In this document: one piece after another, positions 39,641 to 48,000 of the stretch
Layout of the letters: each line of letters begins with the position of its first letter
Position numbering within the stretch: position 1 is the first letter of the stretch
Source: an uncultured Carboxylicivirga sp.
GTDB taxonomy: Bacteria > Bacteroidota > Bacteroidia > Bacteroidales > Marinilabiliaceae
Assembly: GCA_947503525.1 (NCBI GenBank)
Contig: CANNEA010000010.1
Location: forward strand, 124,001-188,000
Length of the DNA stretch: 64,000 bases
Direction: 5' to 3'
Notes under the pieces: model-generated
What the model was told of the DNA's origin: nothing
Seen by the model: the letters and a program-made list of their open reading frames with translations, nothing else
The model's database searches: none
Made by a program: the position numbers and the translations under genes

Positions 39641-41263
39641 TTAGTTTAGATGCGGTCTATAAACAATCCCCAATCGGCCGCCAAAGGAGTGATATAGGTC
39701 GCCAAAATCATAGGCCAATGTTCCATTTAATTCTAATCCTGGTACTGTTTTTATTTTCCAGATAGCTTGAAACAAAGAATAAACTTGCTGCTTCTCCTTT
39801 TTATAATAAAAGTTTGCTACCCTGTCCCAGCTATAACGTCTTGTAAATTCTTCAGCATAACTCCCTTTATTTACGGAATAGGTCGTTTTTAATCGATAGG
39901 AAACTTGCTTACTTATATCTCCTTCCATTCCTAAATGAAAGGCATTTACACGATTATTAATGAATTTCAAATGATGATTTAATGGCCCATCATCAAATTG
40001 ACGAGTTGCTTCATAGGTATGATATAAAGGTATTCCCATGGATTCTCCATGATACGACCAGCCAGAATAATAAGTCCCATTATTCATATAATCATCACGT
40101 CCTCCAAACTTATAGCCCTCATTCATGGCAACCTCCATATAGCGGTTCACCTCCGGCCAGCTCCAACCTGTCGATGTCTCGCCAAATACCTCAAACATGA
40201 AATTATCGTAATCGTTTTCGATATCTCTCTTCCAAATAATAGAACCCTGTTTATGCCCATTATAATCCACCGGATACAAAGGATCTGGAATACCATAATC
40301 TGACTGCACATCTGTTTTGATAAACTCAAGCGATATTCCTTTCAGACAGGATATCTCCTTTGGATAAATTAAGAAGCCAATGGTATAATCCTTATTTTCT
40401 CCTCTCCATAATTTTAATCCTGATGCATCAGCAAAGGGTTTTTGCAAATAAAATTGCGCATCAAACTTCTCATGTTTATAATATAACCCAAAATCCCAAA
40501 TCCCCATATGAGCTCCTGCAGCATTGGTTTCTTCTCCTCCACCTAACTTAGTTGAACCAGTGGCAAAAAAAGTGGCAAAAAAATCGATCGGTATCTTAGT
40601 ACCATCCGGTCTGGTCCCGCCAAATAATGCAGAGTGTACTATACCTCCGTATGGTTGAAGCTTAGAATTACCAAGTCGCGCATAGGCCCACTTTTCATGT
40701 AATAATACATTATTGGCACTATTACTGCGCTCACCTCTTTCATCATTAAGAACTCCTTGTGACATCCCTCCTTTAATTTCTAACCAGTTTTTTGTAAATC
40801 CCAAAGGTAAATAGTCCTTAATTCCCAATGTCATCTTAGGTATTGGGCGAACATTACTGCTAATAATAAAATTTCCTGTTGACAAACTTTCATCATAGGC
40901 CACCCATGAATCAGCTTCTTTCCCAATGGAATAATCAACAAACCAGAAATGCCCTTTTAAATAAGCCTCATGCAAGAAACTTGTCTTAATATTAGTATTT
41001 AATACTCCTCCAGCTCCCAATTTAAGAGAGAAATTCTTTTTTTTCATTAACTGATAATCCCCACCCAGGTATAACAATCCATATGTTCCAGCTTTGTTCA
41101 GGTATTTTCCCCACTCATTTGAATGCATCCATAGAGGAGGAATGGTTTTATCAGAGATAGATACAGCACTTTCTATTTCTAAATTTAGCTTCTCCTGAGC
41201 TGAAAGAAAAGAAGTACTAAGTGCAAATAAAACAAGAGTTGTCTTATATAAAAGTTTCATCAT
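39641..41263 (-). CDS. Capsule assembly Wzi-like outer-membrane protein
   Basis: 540 residues. Signal peptide (about 1-22, ends FLSAQ). The mature protein alternates polar and hydrophobic residues with many Gly, Tyr and Trp, as a beta-barrel does. Landmarks are PPLWMHSNEWGKY, LKLGAGGVLNTNI, FVDYSIGKEADSW and FNPD-like ends, and the last residues IVYRPHLN fit a barrel with a C-terminal aromatic/hydrophobic strand. In E. coli, Wzi holds capsular polysaccharide on the surface; Bacteroidota homologues are usually longer, as here. Divergent from the PagL-like gene, 102 bases apart. Confidence 0.85.
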   Translation of the reverse strand: MMKLLYKTTLVLFALSTSFLSAQEKLNLEIESAVSISDKTIPPLWMHSNEWGKYLNKAGTYGLLYLGGDYQLMKKKNFSLKLGAGGVLNTNIKTSFLHEAYLKGHFWFVDYSIGKEADSWVAYDESLSTGNFIISSNVRPIPKMTLGIKDYLPLGFTKNWLEIKGGMSQGVLNDERGERSNSANNVLLHEKWAYARLGNSKLQPYGGIVHSALFGGTRPDGTKIPIDFFATFFATGSTKLGGGEETNAAGAHMGIWDFGLYYKHEKFDAQFYLQKPFADASGLKLWRGENKDYTIGFLIYPKEISCLKGISLEFIKTDVQSDYGIPDPLYPVDYNGHKQGSIIWKRDIENDYDNFMFEVFGETSTGWSWPEVNRYMEVAMNEGYKFGGRDDYMNNGTYYSGWSYHGESMGIPLYHTYEATRQFDDGPLNHHLKFINNRVNAFHLGMEGDISKQVSYRLKTTYSVNKGSYAEEFTRRYSWDRVANFYYKKEKQQVYSLFQAIWKIKTVPGLELNGTLAYDFGDLYHSFGGRLGIVYRPHLN

Positions 41264-41365
41264 CGGCGTTTTACAAACTGCAAATTAACAATAAATCTTT
41301 TGCATCATCAATCCTTCCACTCAGTCTTACATTTTTATTACTTTCGCATCAAAATCCTATTGAAC

Positions 41366-42508
41366 TTGAAAAAGTACTTATCCCTACTGCTCCTTTGCCA
41401 ATTCCTCTGTATTAATTCCAGTGCGCAAGAAAATAGCCCTCTTGAAACCAAGACCAAACATCACTACATTACAGCACGCGTAATGGGCGGTCTGGTTATC
41501 CCACACCATAAAACCATGTTGTATTTTATTGATGACTTCGCTGCCGGAATTGAATTAAACTACGGCTATCGTCAATTTAATACGGATAGCTGGGAAGCCT
41601 TTTTCAATTACCCTGAGATCGGCCTTGGATTTTATTATGGAACCTTTGGTAGTAAAGAGATTTATGGAGAAGGTTATGCCCTTTTCCCATATATACAATA
41701 CAAGCTATTCCGTTCGCCTCGAATTTCGATTAATAACAAAGTGGCCATGGGTCTGGGTTATGCTAGCAAACCGTTTCATTTGGAAGACAATACTTATAAC
41801 ATGGTATTTAGCACGCATCTCAATATCTATATTGGCTTGGCCTTAAGCATGGATTATCGATTATCTGATCGACTCTCCGCCACGCTATCGGGCGATTTAA
41901 CGCATATGTCAAACGGTGCAGCTAAGAAACCAAATCATGGCATTAATGTATTGACAGCTAGCTTTGGTGCCAAATACCATTTCAATCCTGATCTAAACCC
42001 AAGGACATCTAGAGTCGAACCGCCCAAAAGCAATGAAAGAGAATTACTTATTATGGGCAGTATTGGACGCAGTCAATCCTCCGTTTATAATCCTCAAAAA
42101 TTCTGGAACGCCTCGCTCAATATGAATTACATATGGCATTTAAATCAAAAAAGAGGCATAGGAATTGGCATCGATCAGTTATACTCAGAAGCCATACCAT
42201 ATGCCTGGCAGGAATTTGATAATATTGAAGATCAACTGAGCTATTCCACAAAGGACTATTTGATCACAGGCCTGTTTGCTTCGTATAATGTATATCTGAA
42301 TAAAACCAATCTCTTTGCTAACCTTGGCGTTTATCTGCATCACAGAATTAAACCGCCACAGCCCTTGTACCCTAGAATTGGTATACGCTATGCCCTGTTG
42401 CCAAATCTTATTGCTAACTTTAGCGTCAAAGCCAGTTTCTTTAGATCCGAATTTTTAGAATTTGGACTTGGGTATAGATTTAAATACAGTAAAAAGGATA
42501 AATCATGA
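41366..42508 (+). CDS. PagL-like lipid A deacylase / acyloxyacyl hydrolase
   Basis: The frame is open from an ATG at 41300, but the signal peptide (KKYLSLLLLCQFLCINSSAQ) begins after 41366, where a TTG codon follows in frame; the ATG would leave a 22-residue leader before it. About 380 residues. The first half is a small barrel with the catalytic pattern HMSNGAAKKPNHGIN, matching His-X-Ser-Asn of PagL-type outer-membrane lipid A 3-O-deacylases. A second beta unit (about 210 on) may be a repeat of the same barrel. It modifies lipid A or another glycolipid in the outer membrane. It overlaps the next gene's ATG by 4 bases (ATGA), so the two are coupled. Confidence 0.65.
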   Translation: MKKYLSLLLLCQFLCINSSAQENSPLETKTKHHYITARVMGGLVIPHHKTMLYFIDDFAAGIELNYGYRQFNTDSWEAFFNYPEIGLGFYYGTFGSKEIYGEGYALFPYIQYKLFRSPRISINNKVAMGLGYASKPFHLEDNTYNMVFSTHLNIYIGLALSMDYRLSDRLSATLSGDLTHMSNGAAKKPNHGINVLTASFGAKYHFNPDLNPRTSRVEPPKSNERELLIMGSIGRSQSSVYNPQKFWNASLNMNYIWHLNQKRGIGIGIDQLYSEAIPYAWQEFDNIEDQLSYSTKDYLITGLFASYNVYLNKTNLFANLGVYLHHRIKPPQPLYPRIGIRYALLPNLIANFSVKASFFRSEFLEFGLGYRFKYSKKDKS

Positions 42509-43245
42509 AATTAACTATTCCCATAATACTGCTTATTCTTTTCTCGGCTTGTGAGTATATCGACAACTTAACCGAGTCGAGTGCAATAATCACCAAAACA
42601 ATCGTCTCCAGTCCTATTGAAAAGCTTACGATTGAAGCTCCCTGTAAACTTGTGCTAAACCATAAAATCCAAGACATTATTATTGTTGGCCAGGAGCACC
42701 TTATAAATGAATTGATTTTAGACAACTCCGAGAGTCATCTCATTATTGATCATAGAGCTAAAGATTACCTTCAGAATAGTAAACTAATTGAGATCCATGT
42801 CAATGCTGATAAACTCACAAACGTGACGATTAACAGGGTCATAAACCTGGTTTCTGATGATATTATTCACTCAAATAAACTTTCAGTTGTTGTTAATGGC
42901 ACAGCTAAGTTCACTGAAATGGATTTGGAGCTCGACAATCGTTCAACAGTGCTTATGGTCTATGGCTATAACAACAGTGGCAATTTCCGACTTCAAGGAT
43001 TTTCCGACTCCTTTTCCACCAACATTGAAGGCAGTGTTAATGTTTATGCCTCGGATTTGTTAAGTACTTCGGTTGATGTAAAACATAAGTCTATTGGGGA
43101 ATGTCGGGTTTACTCGCAAGAAGTTCTAAAGGTTGAAACCTATTCCAGTGGGAATACCTATTATAAAGGTGACCCGACTAGCCTTTCTCATCAACATATT
43201 AAGGTATCTAAAGTCGAACCAAGCGGTCAATTAATCAAACTTTAA
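42505..43245 (+). CDS. Head-GIN (DUF2807) lipoprotein
   Basis: 246 residues. Signal peptide with lipobox FSAC (Cys at 16). The rest is repetitive beta-helix-like sequence: IEKLTIEAPCKLVL, HLIIDHRAKDYLQNSKLIEI, NVTINRVINLVSDD, SGNFRLQGFSDSF, KSIGECRVYSQEVLKV, the signature of the head-GIN domain (DUF2807). These surface-anchored proteins are linked to adhesion or polysaccharide handling. Start overlaps the PagL-like gene's end by ATGA. Followed by the GT2 gene after 6 bases, so it is the middle gene of three. Confidence 0.8.
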   Translation: MKLTIPIILLILFSACEYIDNLTESSAIITKTIVSSPIEKLTIEAPCKLVLNHKIQDIIIVGQEHLINELILDNSESHLIIDHRAKDYLQNSKLIEIHVNADKLTNVTINRVINLVSDDIIHSNKLSVVVNGTAKFTEMDLELDNRSTVLMVYGYNNSGNFRLQGFSDSFSTNIEGSVNVYASDLLSTSVDVKHKSIGECRVYSQEVLKVETYSSGNTYYKGDPTSLSHQHIKVSKVEPSGQLIKL

Positions 43246-43251
43246 AAAACA

Positions 43252-44031
43252 ATGAAGGCATTTCCGAAAACAAGTCTTTTTTTGACAACCTATAATTGGC
43301 CCAAAGCTTTAAACCTTTGCCTTCAAAGCGTTCTTAAACAAACTGTATTACCCAATGAAGTGATCATTGCAGATGATGGTTCAGGTGATGAAACCAAGAA
43401 GCTGATCGAAACGTTTCAAAAATATTTTCCTATCCCCTTGCATCATGTTTGGCAGGAAGACAATGGATTCAGAATTAATGCAGCCCGAAATCTGGCTTTA
43501 AAAAAAGCCGCTTTTCCCTACATTATTCAAATTGATGGCGATGTTATACTGGATCCTCATTTTGTTGAAGATCACTTAAGTTTCGCCAAAGAAGGACGAC
43601 TTCTGGCAGGTCGCCGACTGAGAATTGACCAGTATAGTACAGCCTCTTTTTGTAAAGATGGATGCTCTGCAGGATTGAAAAGCAAACGAAACAGAATGCT
43701 AGCCATTTTACATCATCAGCTCTTGTATAAATCCACCTCTGTAAAAGGCGTACGTGGTTGTAATATGTCCTATTGGAAAGGTGATGCCCATAAGGTTAAC
43801 GGCTATGACGAAGCCTGGACTGGTAAGGGACCTGATGATAAAGAGTTTGCTATTCGAATGAGCTATGCCGGCATAAAGGTTTTTAACCTTAAGTTTTATG
43901 CTCTGCAACACCACCTCCATCATGGTGAAGAAGGCCTTCTCAATAATTACAAACTTAATCAGGAGTATTTTGGGGAAACAGTCAAAAAACGCTTGACTAA
44001 ATGCAAGCAAGGATTGGAAATACTGAAATAA
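43252..44031 (+). CDS. GT2-family glycosyltransferase
   Basis: 259 residues, cytoplasmic or peripheral. GT-A fold: TTYNWPKALNLCLQSVLKQ, the nucleotide-binding NEVIIADDGSGDET, IIQIDGDVILDPHFVEDH with the metal-binding Asp-Gly-Asp, and, near the end, a Glyco_transf_7C-like piece GCNMSYWKGDAHKVNGYDE and GPDDKEFAIRMSYAG. It transfers a sugar, probably a hexose, to a growing glycan or lipid. Third gene of the unit with the PagL-like and head-GIN genes, which is an unusual mix of glycan synthesis and lipid A editing. Confidence 0.9.
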   Translation: MKAFPKTSLFLTTYNWPKALNLCLQSVLKQTVLPNEVIIADDGSGDETKKLIETFQKYFPIPLHHVWQEDNGFRINAARNLALKKAAFPYIIQIDGDVILDPHFVEDHLSFAKEGRLLAGRRLRIDQYSTASFCKDGCSAGLKSKRNRMLAILHHQLLYKSTSVKGVRGCNMSYWKGDAHKVNGYDEAWTGKGPDDKEFAIRMSYAGIKVFNLKFYALQHHLHHGEEGLLNNYKLNQEYFGETVKKRLTKCKQGLEILK

Positions 44032-44603
44032 AACTCTCTTAATATTTTCTCGCCAAAAGCGCCAAGACTTTCGTTAAGTACGCTAAAAACTAATTCACCA
44101 AACGTATTTAATTCTTTGCGCACTCTGCGTATAACCTTGTTTGCGAGCTTTGCGTGAAACACTTTCTCGCTAAGAATGCTAAGGCTCTATATTTTTCTTT
44201 GCGAACTCTGCGATACTTTTTCTTTGCGTCCTTTGCGTGAAACTTTCAAACCGAAAGGGTTCTGGTTTGTATCAAGAATGTAGGATCCGGTTTTTTTTGA
44301 ATCCTCCACATATTATTTTCTTTTTATGCTTTGTTATTTCGCCTTTGGGATAAATGCGAGATAAAAAGTAATTTTCAAATTTGACTTTACATTATAAATT
44401 TTCTTTTTTAATTTTAGTATTGGGAATCGCCAAGGTGAATGTATGCCTTCACAAAGCTAATACTGTAGCATTACTCACTTTAGGATTATCGGGGATTATT
44501 TTACACTTGCCTTTATCTATGATAGAGATTAAAGGTAGGTTGTGCCTTGTATTAAAGACATTTAAATATAAAGGCATCGCTGTGTTAACTTAATTCTTTT
44601 GAC
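44032..44603. other. Intergenic stretch with CGCTAAG repeats
   Basis: The first part (44047-44248) is a block of the dispersed repeat listed separately. The remainder has no gene I can support; a 70-codon frame at 44381-44593 has no recognisable domain and is left out. Confidence 0.6.
44047..44248. repeat. Dispersed CGCTAAG/CTTTGCG repeat block 1
   Basis: A left arm of about 10-base steps (TCTCGCCAAAAGCGCCAAGA, TCGTTAAGTACGCTAAAAAC) is followed by right-arm sequence of the opposite sense (CTTTGCGCACTCTGCG, CTTTGCGTCCTTTGCGTGAA). Arms are mutual reverse complements in outline. The same type recurs at 45967-46012, 47141-47183, 47296-47720, 50054-50094 and 50484-50687. Confidence 0.8.
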
Positions 44604-44930
44604 ATGAATCTTAACGAAAAAGCAAAGTGTCTCCAAAACTTCTCATCTCTTCTTGAAAAAGAATCCACCGGTAATGCAAAGAGTTTTGCCAAGCGTCTGG
44701 GTATCTCCCGATCCTGCCTCTATGGCTTGATTGATGAGGTTGAAAATATGGGTGTTGAAATTAAATATAATCGCCAAAAGGAAAGTTTTTACTATAGTAA
44801 CAACAAGATTTTGGCCGTTTGTATTCCGGTTAAGGTCATTGATAATAGTATGCTTAGTTCCGAATGTCCATATAAGCAATTATTACTACATAATTACAGA
44901 GCATCAATTAAGAATATAAGAAATATATAA
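44604..44930 (+). CDS. Helix-turn-helix regulator, small
   Basis: 108 residues. The N-terminal half is a helix-turn-helix of the HTH_11/winged type: ESTGNAKSFAKRLGISRSCL and YGLIDEVENMGVEIKYNRQKE, typical of DNA-binding modules. The second half (residues 64-108) is a short tail with no named domain. It should act as a transcription factor; the gene just downstream (45049) is the likely target. It has the same orientation, with a 118-base gap that contains the promoter-like element listed below. Confidence 0.65.
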   Translation: MNLNEKAKCLQNFSSLLEKESTGNAKSFAKRLGISRSCLYGLIDEVENMGVEIKYNRQKESFYYSNNKILAVCIPVKVIDNSMLSSECPYKQLLLHNYRASIKNIRNI

Positions 44931-44942
44931 TTTTTTTTCATT

Positions 44943-44976
44943 TGTCCATTTTTTTGGACTAAACTGAATTTAACTT
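44943..44976 (+). promoter_or_regulatory. Promoter-like element GGACT-N10-TAACTT
   Basis: GTCCATTTTTTTGGACT (44944-44960) forms a small hairpin (GTCCA/TGGAC) and is followed after 10 bases by TAACTT (44971-44976), 73 bases before the lipoprotein start. The same 16-base core and the same 10-base spacing to TAACTT recur at 47784-47814. Probably a promoter used by one sigma factor or an activator site. Confidence 0.5.
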
Positions 44977-45048
44977 GCATACAAATCAAATGGCCAAATG
45001 ATTTTCAAACTCAAAGGAGTCATTTATTAACTATTCAAAACAAGTGAT

Positions 45049-45672
45049 ATGAAAACGTTTAGAAATCCATATTTGGCAACCATTATGGCACTTTTAATGC
45101 TTATTACTTCTTGTAATCAGCATGACATGCCAATCAAAAAAACAATTAATGCTGAAGTTTTGAGAATCACGCACGCTGAAATCGTGGATGAATTAGCCAA
45201 TTTAGAAATTACTAACTCAGATTTACTTATAATTAAAAGTAATTATCCATCTATTGAAGAAGAATTTCTTGCCAATGTTAAGTATATTGAAGAATTTGGG
45301 GTAGAAAATCTATTTATAAAGCATGGAATGGACCTTGATATTCTCGCAGAATTCGATTTCTACATAGAAAATGAAAATAACAGTAACGTTTATCAACTAT
45401 TAATTGAAAAATTTAATTTTGAAAGTATTAAGGAAGCTAAATTACTATTTAATCTTATTGAGGTTTATAAGATATTTGAGAATAATTTGCCTATATCAGA
45501 TACTGATACCTTAAAGAAAGCAGATGGATTAACATGGGGGTGCGCACTTGCTCTTGCTGGCACAATTGCTGTAACAGCTGGAGCGGCATTTGTAACAGGT
45601 GGGGCATCCTTAATAGTCTTCCTTGTCAGTAAGGGCCTTGCAACAGCTAGTATAATTAACGCTTGTACTTAA
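45049..45672 (+). CDS. Lipoprotein with bacteriocin-like C-terminal segment
   Basis: 207 residues. Signal peptide with lipobox ITSC, Cys22. The middle (25-155) is acidic and helical. The last 45 residues differ: WGCALALAGTIAVTAGAAFV then TGGASLIVFLVSKGLATASI, ending INACT. It is Gly/Ala-rich, hydrophobic, and framed by Cys165 and Cys206. This resembles hydrophobic leaderless or circular bacteriocin cores and membrane-inserting toxins, though I cannot name a family. The neighbour at 45683 is a 61-residue two-helix membrane protein that starts 10 bases downstream, a typical place for an immunity or export partner. Function is inference. Confidence 0.6.
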   Translation: MKTFRNPYLATIMALLMLITSCNQHDMPIKKTINAEVLRITHAEIVDELANLEITNSDLLIIKSNYPSIEEEFLANVKYIEEFGVENLFIKHGMDLDILAEFDFYIENENNSNVYQLLIEKFNFESIKEAKLLFNLIEVYKIFENNLPISDTDTLKKADGLTWGCALALAGTIAVTAGAAFVTGGASLIVFLVSKGLATASIINACT

Positions 45673-45682
45673 ATTAACTATT

Positions 45683-45868
45683 ATGAAAACCTACAAATTT
45701 ATTCTTTTACTTGTCTTCTTTTCAATAGAATTAACTGCGATAGTCTTATTCCTTCTTAAGGAAATCAATAGCCTTGTTTTAACACTTATTAGTATAACAA
45801 TGTCAATGATGATAGCATTATATTTTATGGATAGATATAAGCAAATACAGAATAAAAGGGAACACTAA
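45683..45868 (+). CDS. Small two-helix membrane protein
   Basis: 61 residues with two hydrophobic helices (about 5-26 and 32-49) and a short charged tail (RYKQIQNKREH). No signal peptide cleavage site. It is coupled to the lipoprotein gene by a 10-base gap. It may be an immunity or accessory protein for that lipoprotein; the family is not recognised. Confidence 0.55.
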   Translation: MKTYKFILLLVFFSIELTAIVLFLLKEINSLVLTLISITMSMMIALYFMDRYKQIQNKREH

Positions 45869-45884
45869 ATTTACTAAAAGATAA

Positions 45885-45911
45885 AATCCCGCTTCATAAT
45901 GGAGCGGGATT
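45885..45911 (+). terminator. Hairpin after the small membrane protein
   Basis: AATCCCGCT (45885-45893), loop of 9, AGCGGGATT (45903-45911). Perfect 9-bp stem; only a weak T content follows, so termination is probable but not certain. Confidence 0.6.
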
Positions 45912-45966
45912 AATCAAAAGTTTAACATCATTTCAGAATACTAAAATCATCTGCCTTCTTGTTAAG

Positions 45967-46012
45967 TTCTCGCCAAATACGCCAGGACTTTATGCCAAAT
46001 AAGCCACGGCTA
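45967..46012. repeat. Dispersed CGCTAAG-type repeat block 2
   Basis: Left-arm sequence only: TCTCGCCAAATACGCCAGGA then GCCAAATAAGCC. Short and degenerate; it lies beyond the manC 3' end. Confidence 0.6.
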
Positions 46013-46078
46013 ACTTCAGTCTCAATTTTTTGCTCACTCCGAAATGACTTTTCATGTGAAGTCTTCACATGCAACAAA

Positions 46079-47134
46079 TCAATGATTCACCATTGCCTGA
46101 AATTCCTTAATGCGCTGCTCATCCTCCTTTTTGCAGACCATAAATACACCATTGGCTTCTGTTACAATAAAGTCATCCAGACCCTGTAACAAGACTTTTC
46201 GCCCATTGGGAATGGTAACTATACTGTTTTTACATTCCACCAGGTGTACGTGATCACCTACTACTGCATTACCTTCGTTATCGCAATCACGTTTCTCCCA
46301 AAGACTGCCCCAGGTGCCCAGATCAGACCAGCCAAAATCAGCAGGCATAACATAAATATTACCGGCACGCTCCATTATACCATAATCCACTGATATATTT
46401 TCACATGTAGGAAAAGCCTCATCAATGTAGGCTTGTTCAGCATCCGTATCGTAAACTTCATTGCCCTTGGCGAAAATAGTAGCCAGTTCGGGCAGGTGGG
46501 CTTCCAGACTGGCTTTTATAGCCTTGGCCGACCATAAGAAGATGCCTGCATTCCAAAAGAAAGAGCCTTCGGCTAAATAATGTTTTGCCGTTTCAAGCTC
46601 AGGTTTTTCCTTAAAGGCAGCTACTTGATTAATGCCTTCCTGGTATGCCTCAGCGGCTTGTATATAACCATAACCCGTTTCCGGACGGTGGGGATGAATC
46701 CCAAGGGTAAGCAGGGCTTCATTATTGGATGTAAAACTCAAGCCCTTTTTGATTACATCCTGAAAGCCTGTTTCGTCAGTGATTAAGTGATCAGATGGTG
46801 CGACTACAATATTCGCTTCTGGATTTCGCTTATAAATCTTATAGGCCGCATAGGCAATACAAGGTGCTGTATTGCGCATACATGGTTCCAGAAGAACCTG
46901 CGAATCAGAAATACCCGGCAATTGCTCCTGAATTATGGCTTTATAGTTTTTACTGGTGACAATAAAAACATTTTCCATGGGCATAATATCGCCAAAGCGC
47001 TTGACCGTTTGCTGAATCATGGTTTGCCCGGTTCCCAGTATATCTAAAAACTGCTTAGGCGTTTCTTTGGTGCTCATTGGCCAAAAGCGCGAGCCTATTC
47101 CGCCTGCCATTATGATTAGGTAATTGTTGTTCAT
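46079..47134 (-). CDS. manC: Mannose-1-phosphate guanylyltransferase
   Basis: 351 residues. It makes GDP-mannose from mannose-1-phosphate and GTP, the precursor for the GDP-fucose branch encoded downstream. The nucleotide-binding start MNNNYLIIMAGGIGSRFWPM, FLDILGTGQTMIQQT, VAPSDHLI, GYGYIQAAE, FWNAGIFLW and ADFGWSDLGTWG all match the family. The C-terminal isomerase domain of longer ManC proteins is missing, as in many single-function versions. Together with fcl and gmd it gives GDP-fucose synthesis. Confidence 0.95.
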   Translation of the reverse strand: MNNNYLIIMAGGIGSRFWPMSTKETPKQFLDILGTGQTMIQQTVKRFGDIMPMENVFIVTSKNYKAIIQEQLPGISDSQVLLEPCMRNTAPCIAYAAYKIYKRNPEANIVVAPSDHLITDETGFQDVIKKGLSFTSNNEALLTLGIHPHRPETGYGYIQAAEAYQEGINQVAAFKEKPELETAKHYLAEGSFFWNAGIFLWSAKAIKASLEAHLPELATIFAKGNEVYDTDAEQAYIDEAFPTCENISVDYGIMERAGNIYVMPADFGWSDLGTWGSLWEKRDCDNEGNAVVGDHVHLVECKNSIVTIPNGRKVLLQGLDDFIVTEANGVFMVCKKEDEQRIKEFQAMVNH

Positions 47135-47140
47135 ATCTTT

Positions 47141-47183
47141 TCTCGCTAAGGCGCTAAAGTTAATCAGTAAAGGGCGCCAAGGT
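47141..47183. repeat. Dispersed CGCTAAG-type repeat block 3
   Basis: TCTCGCTAAGGCGCTAAAGT then GGGCGCCAAGG, directly upstream of the manC start. Confidence 0.6.
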
Positions 47184-47295
47184 TATAATCAACACAAATA
47201 TATCCATTGACCTTTAAGCAAACAATGAATTGCTAAAATTAAGTTCTATTGGAGAGAACAAACCCTTCATTAGATACTATTATTAAGATGTAATA

Positions 47296-47720
47296 GTTCT
47301 CGCCAAGATCGCCAAGACTATCGCTAAAAACGCTAAGTTATTCCCGTTACGTTCTCTACGTATTAATCGCTTTGCGGCTTTTGCGCAAAAACAATCATCT
47401 CTCACGTCGCTTCTCTATTTTCCTATTTCCACACTTTTGCAGATTAGTTTCTTTGCTGGAGTGAACCATTTCACGCTAAGGCCTCCTAGGTTTTCGCTAT
47501 TAACAACAAGTATTATTTTTCTCCATGGACTTTAGTTAAAAAACTGCCTTTACAGTCTCAGCGCATTATTTTCTCTTTGCGGTTTGGTGTAAAACACATT
47601 CTCGCTAAGAGCGCCAGGCATTTCGCTAAGAATGCTAAGGCTCTTATCTTTTATCCGTATTCTTTTTTTTCTTTGTGAACTTTGCGATTAAAGAAATTCT
47701 TTGCGGCCCTTGCGTGAAAC
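47296..47720. repeat. Dispersed CGCTAAG/CTTTGCG repeat block 4 (largest)
   Basis: At least three left-arm/right-arm sets in 425 bases: TCTCGCCAAGATCGCCAAGA and CGCTTTGCGGCTTTTGCGC; TTTCACGCTAAGGCCTCC; TCTCGCTAAGAGCGCCAGG and CTTTGCGGCCCTTGCGTG. Steps are about 9-12 bases. Density and arrangement suggest nested insertions of the same element. Confidence 0.75.
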
Positions 47721-47783
47721 CTTTTTTGTTTATATCTAAAGTTTTCCCTTTTTTTTAATCCTCAACAAAAAAACTCTGAAAAT

Positions 47784-47814
47784 CCATTTTTTTGGACTGT
47801 TTCGTTCATAACTT
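47784..47814 (+). promoter_or_regulatory. Second GGACT-N10-TAACTT element
   Basis: CCATTTTTTTGGACT (47784-47798) plus 10 bases plus TAACTT (47809-47814), the same layout as at 44943-44976. It is 352 bases upstream of the 234-residue gene at 48166 and just ahead of the tandem array. Confidence 0.45.
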
Positions 47815-47853
47815 TTCTAAGTCATATGGAACGCTTAATTAGGTAGTGGACTT

Positions 47854-48000
47854 TTTATATAAGACAGTTGAGGTATTACACCGGGCAGTTGATCCTTTAT
47901 ATGAGTAAGTGATGGCTTTATATACGACAGTTAACAATTTATCTCAAACAGTGAAGGTTTTATCTGTGTCAGTTATCAATTTATGGCACAATAAGGTCTT
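47854..48000. repeat. Degenerate tandem array, about seven 21-base units
   Basis: Units begin TTTAT and most contain ACAGTT or a close variant about 10 bases in. Clear examples start at 47916, 47937, 47958 and 47979; earlier copies at 47854, 47876 and 47895 are less regular. The 21-base period equals seven codons or two helical turns. Confidence 0.6.

Noticed and set aside
41300-41365. ATG start for the PagL-like gene
   Set aside because: It would put 22 residues ahead of a complete signal peptide; a TTG at 41366 (or 41360) fits better, though this is not certain.
44381-44593. 70-codon frame on the plus strand between repeat block 1 and the helix-turn-helix gene
   Set aside because: No recognisable domain or signal peptide, sits in a repeat-rich gap; hydrophobic composition can arise from AT-rich DNA.
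44047-47720. CRISPR array
   Set aside because: Repeat steps of 9-12 bases are degenerate and of mixed orientation, without uniform spacers or cas genes.
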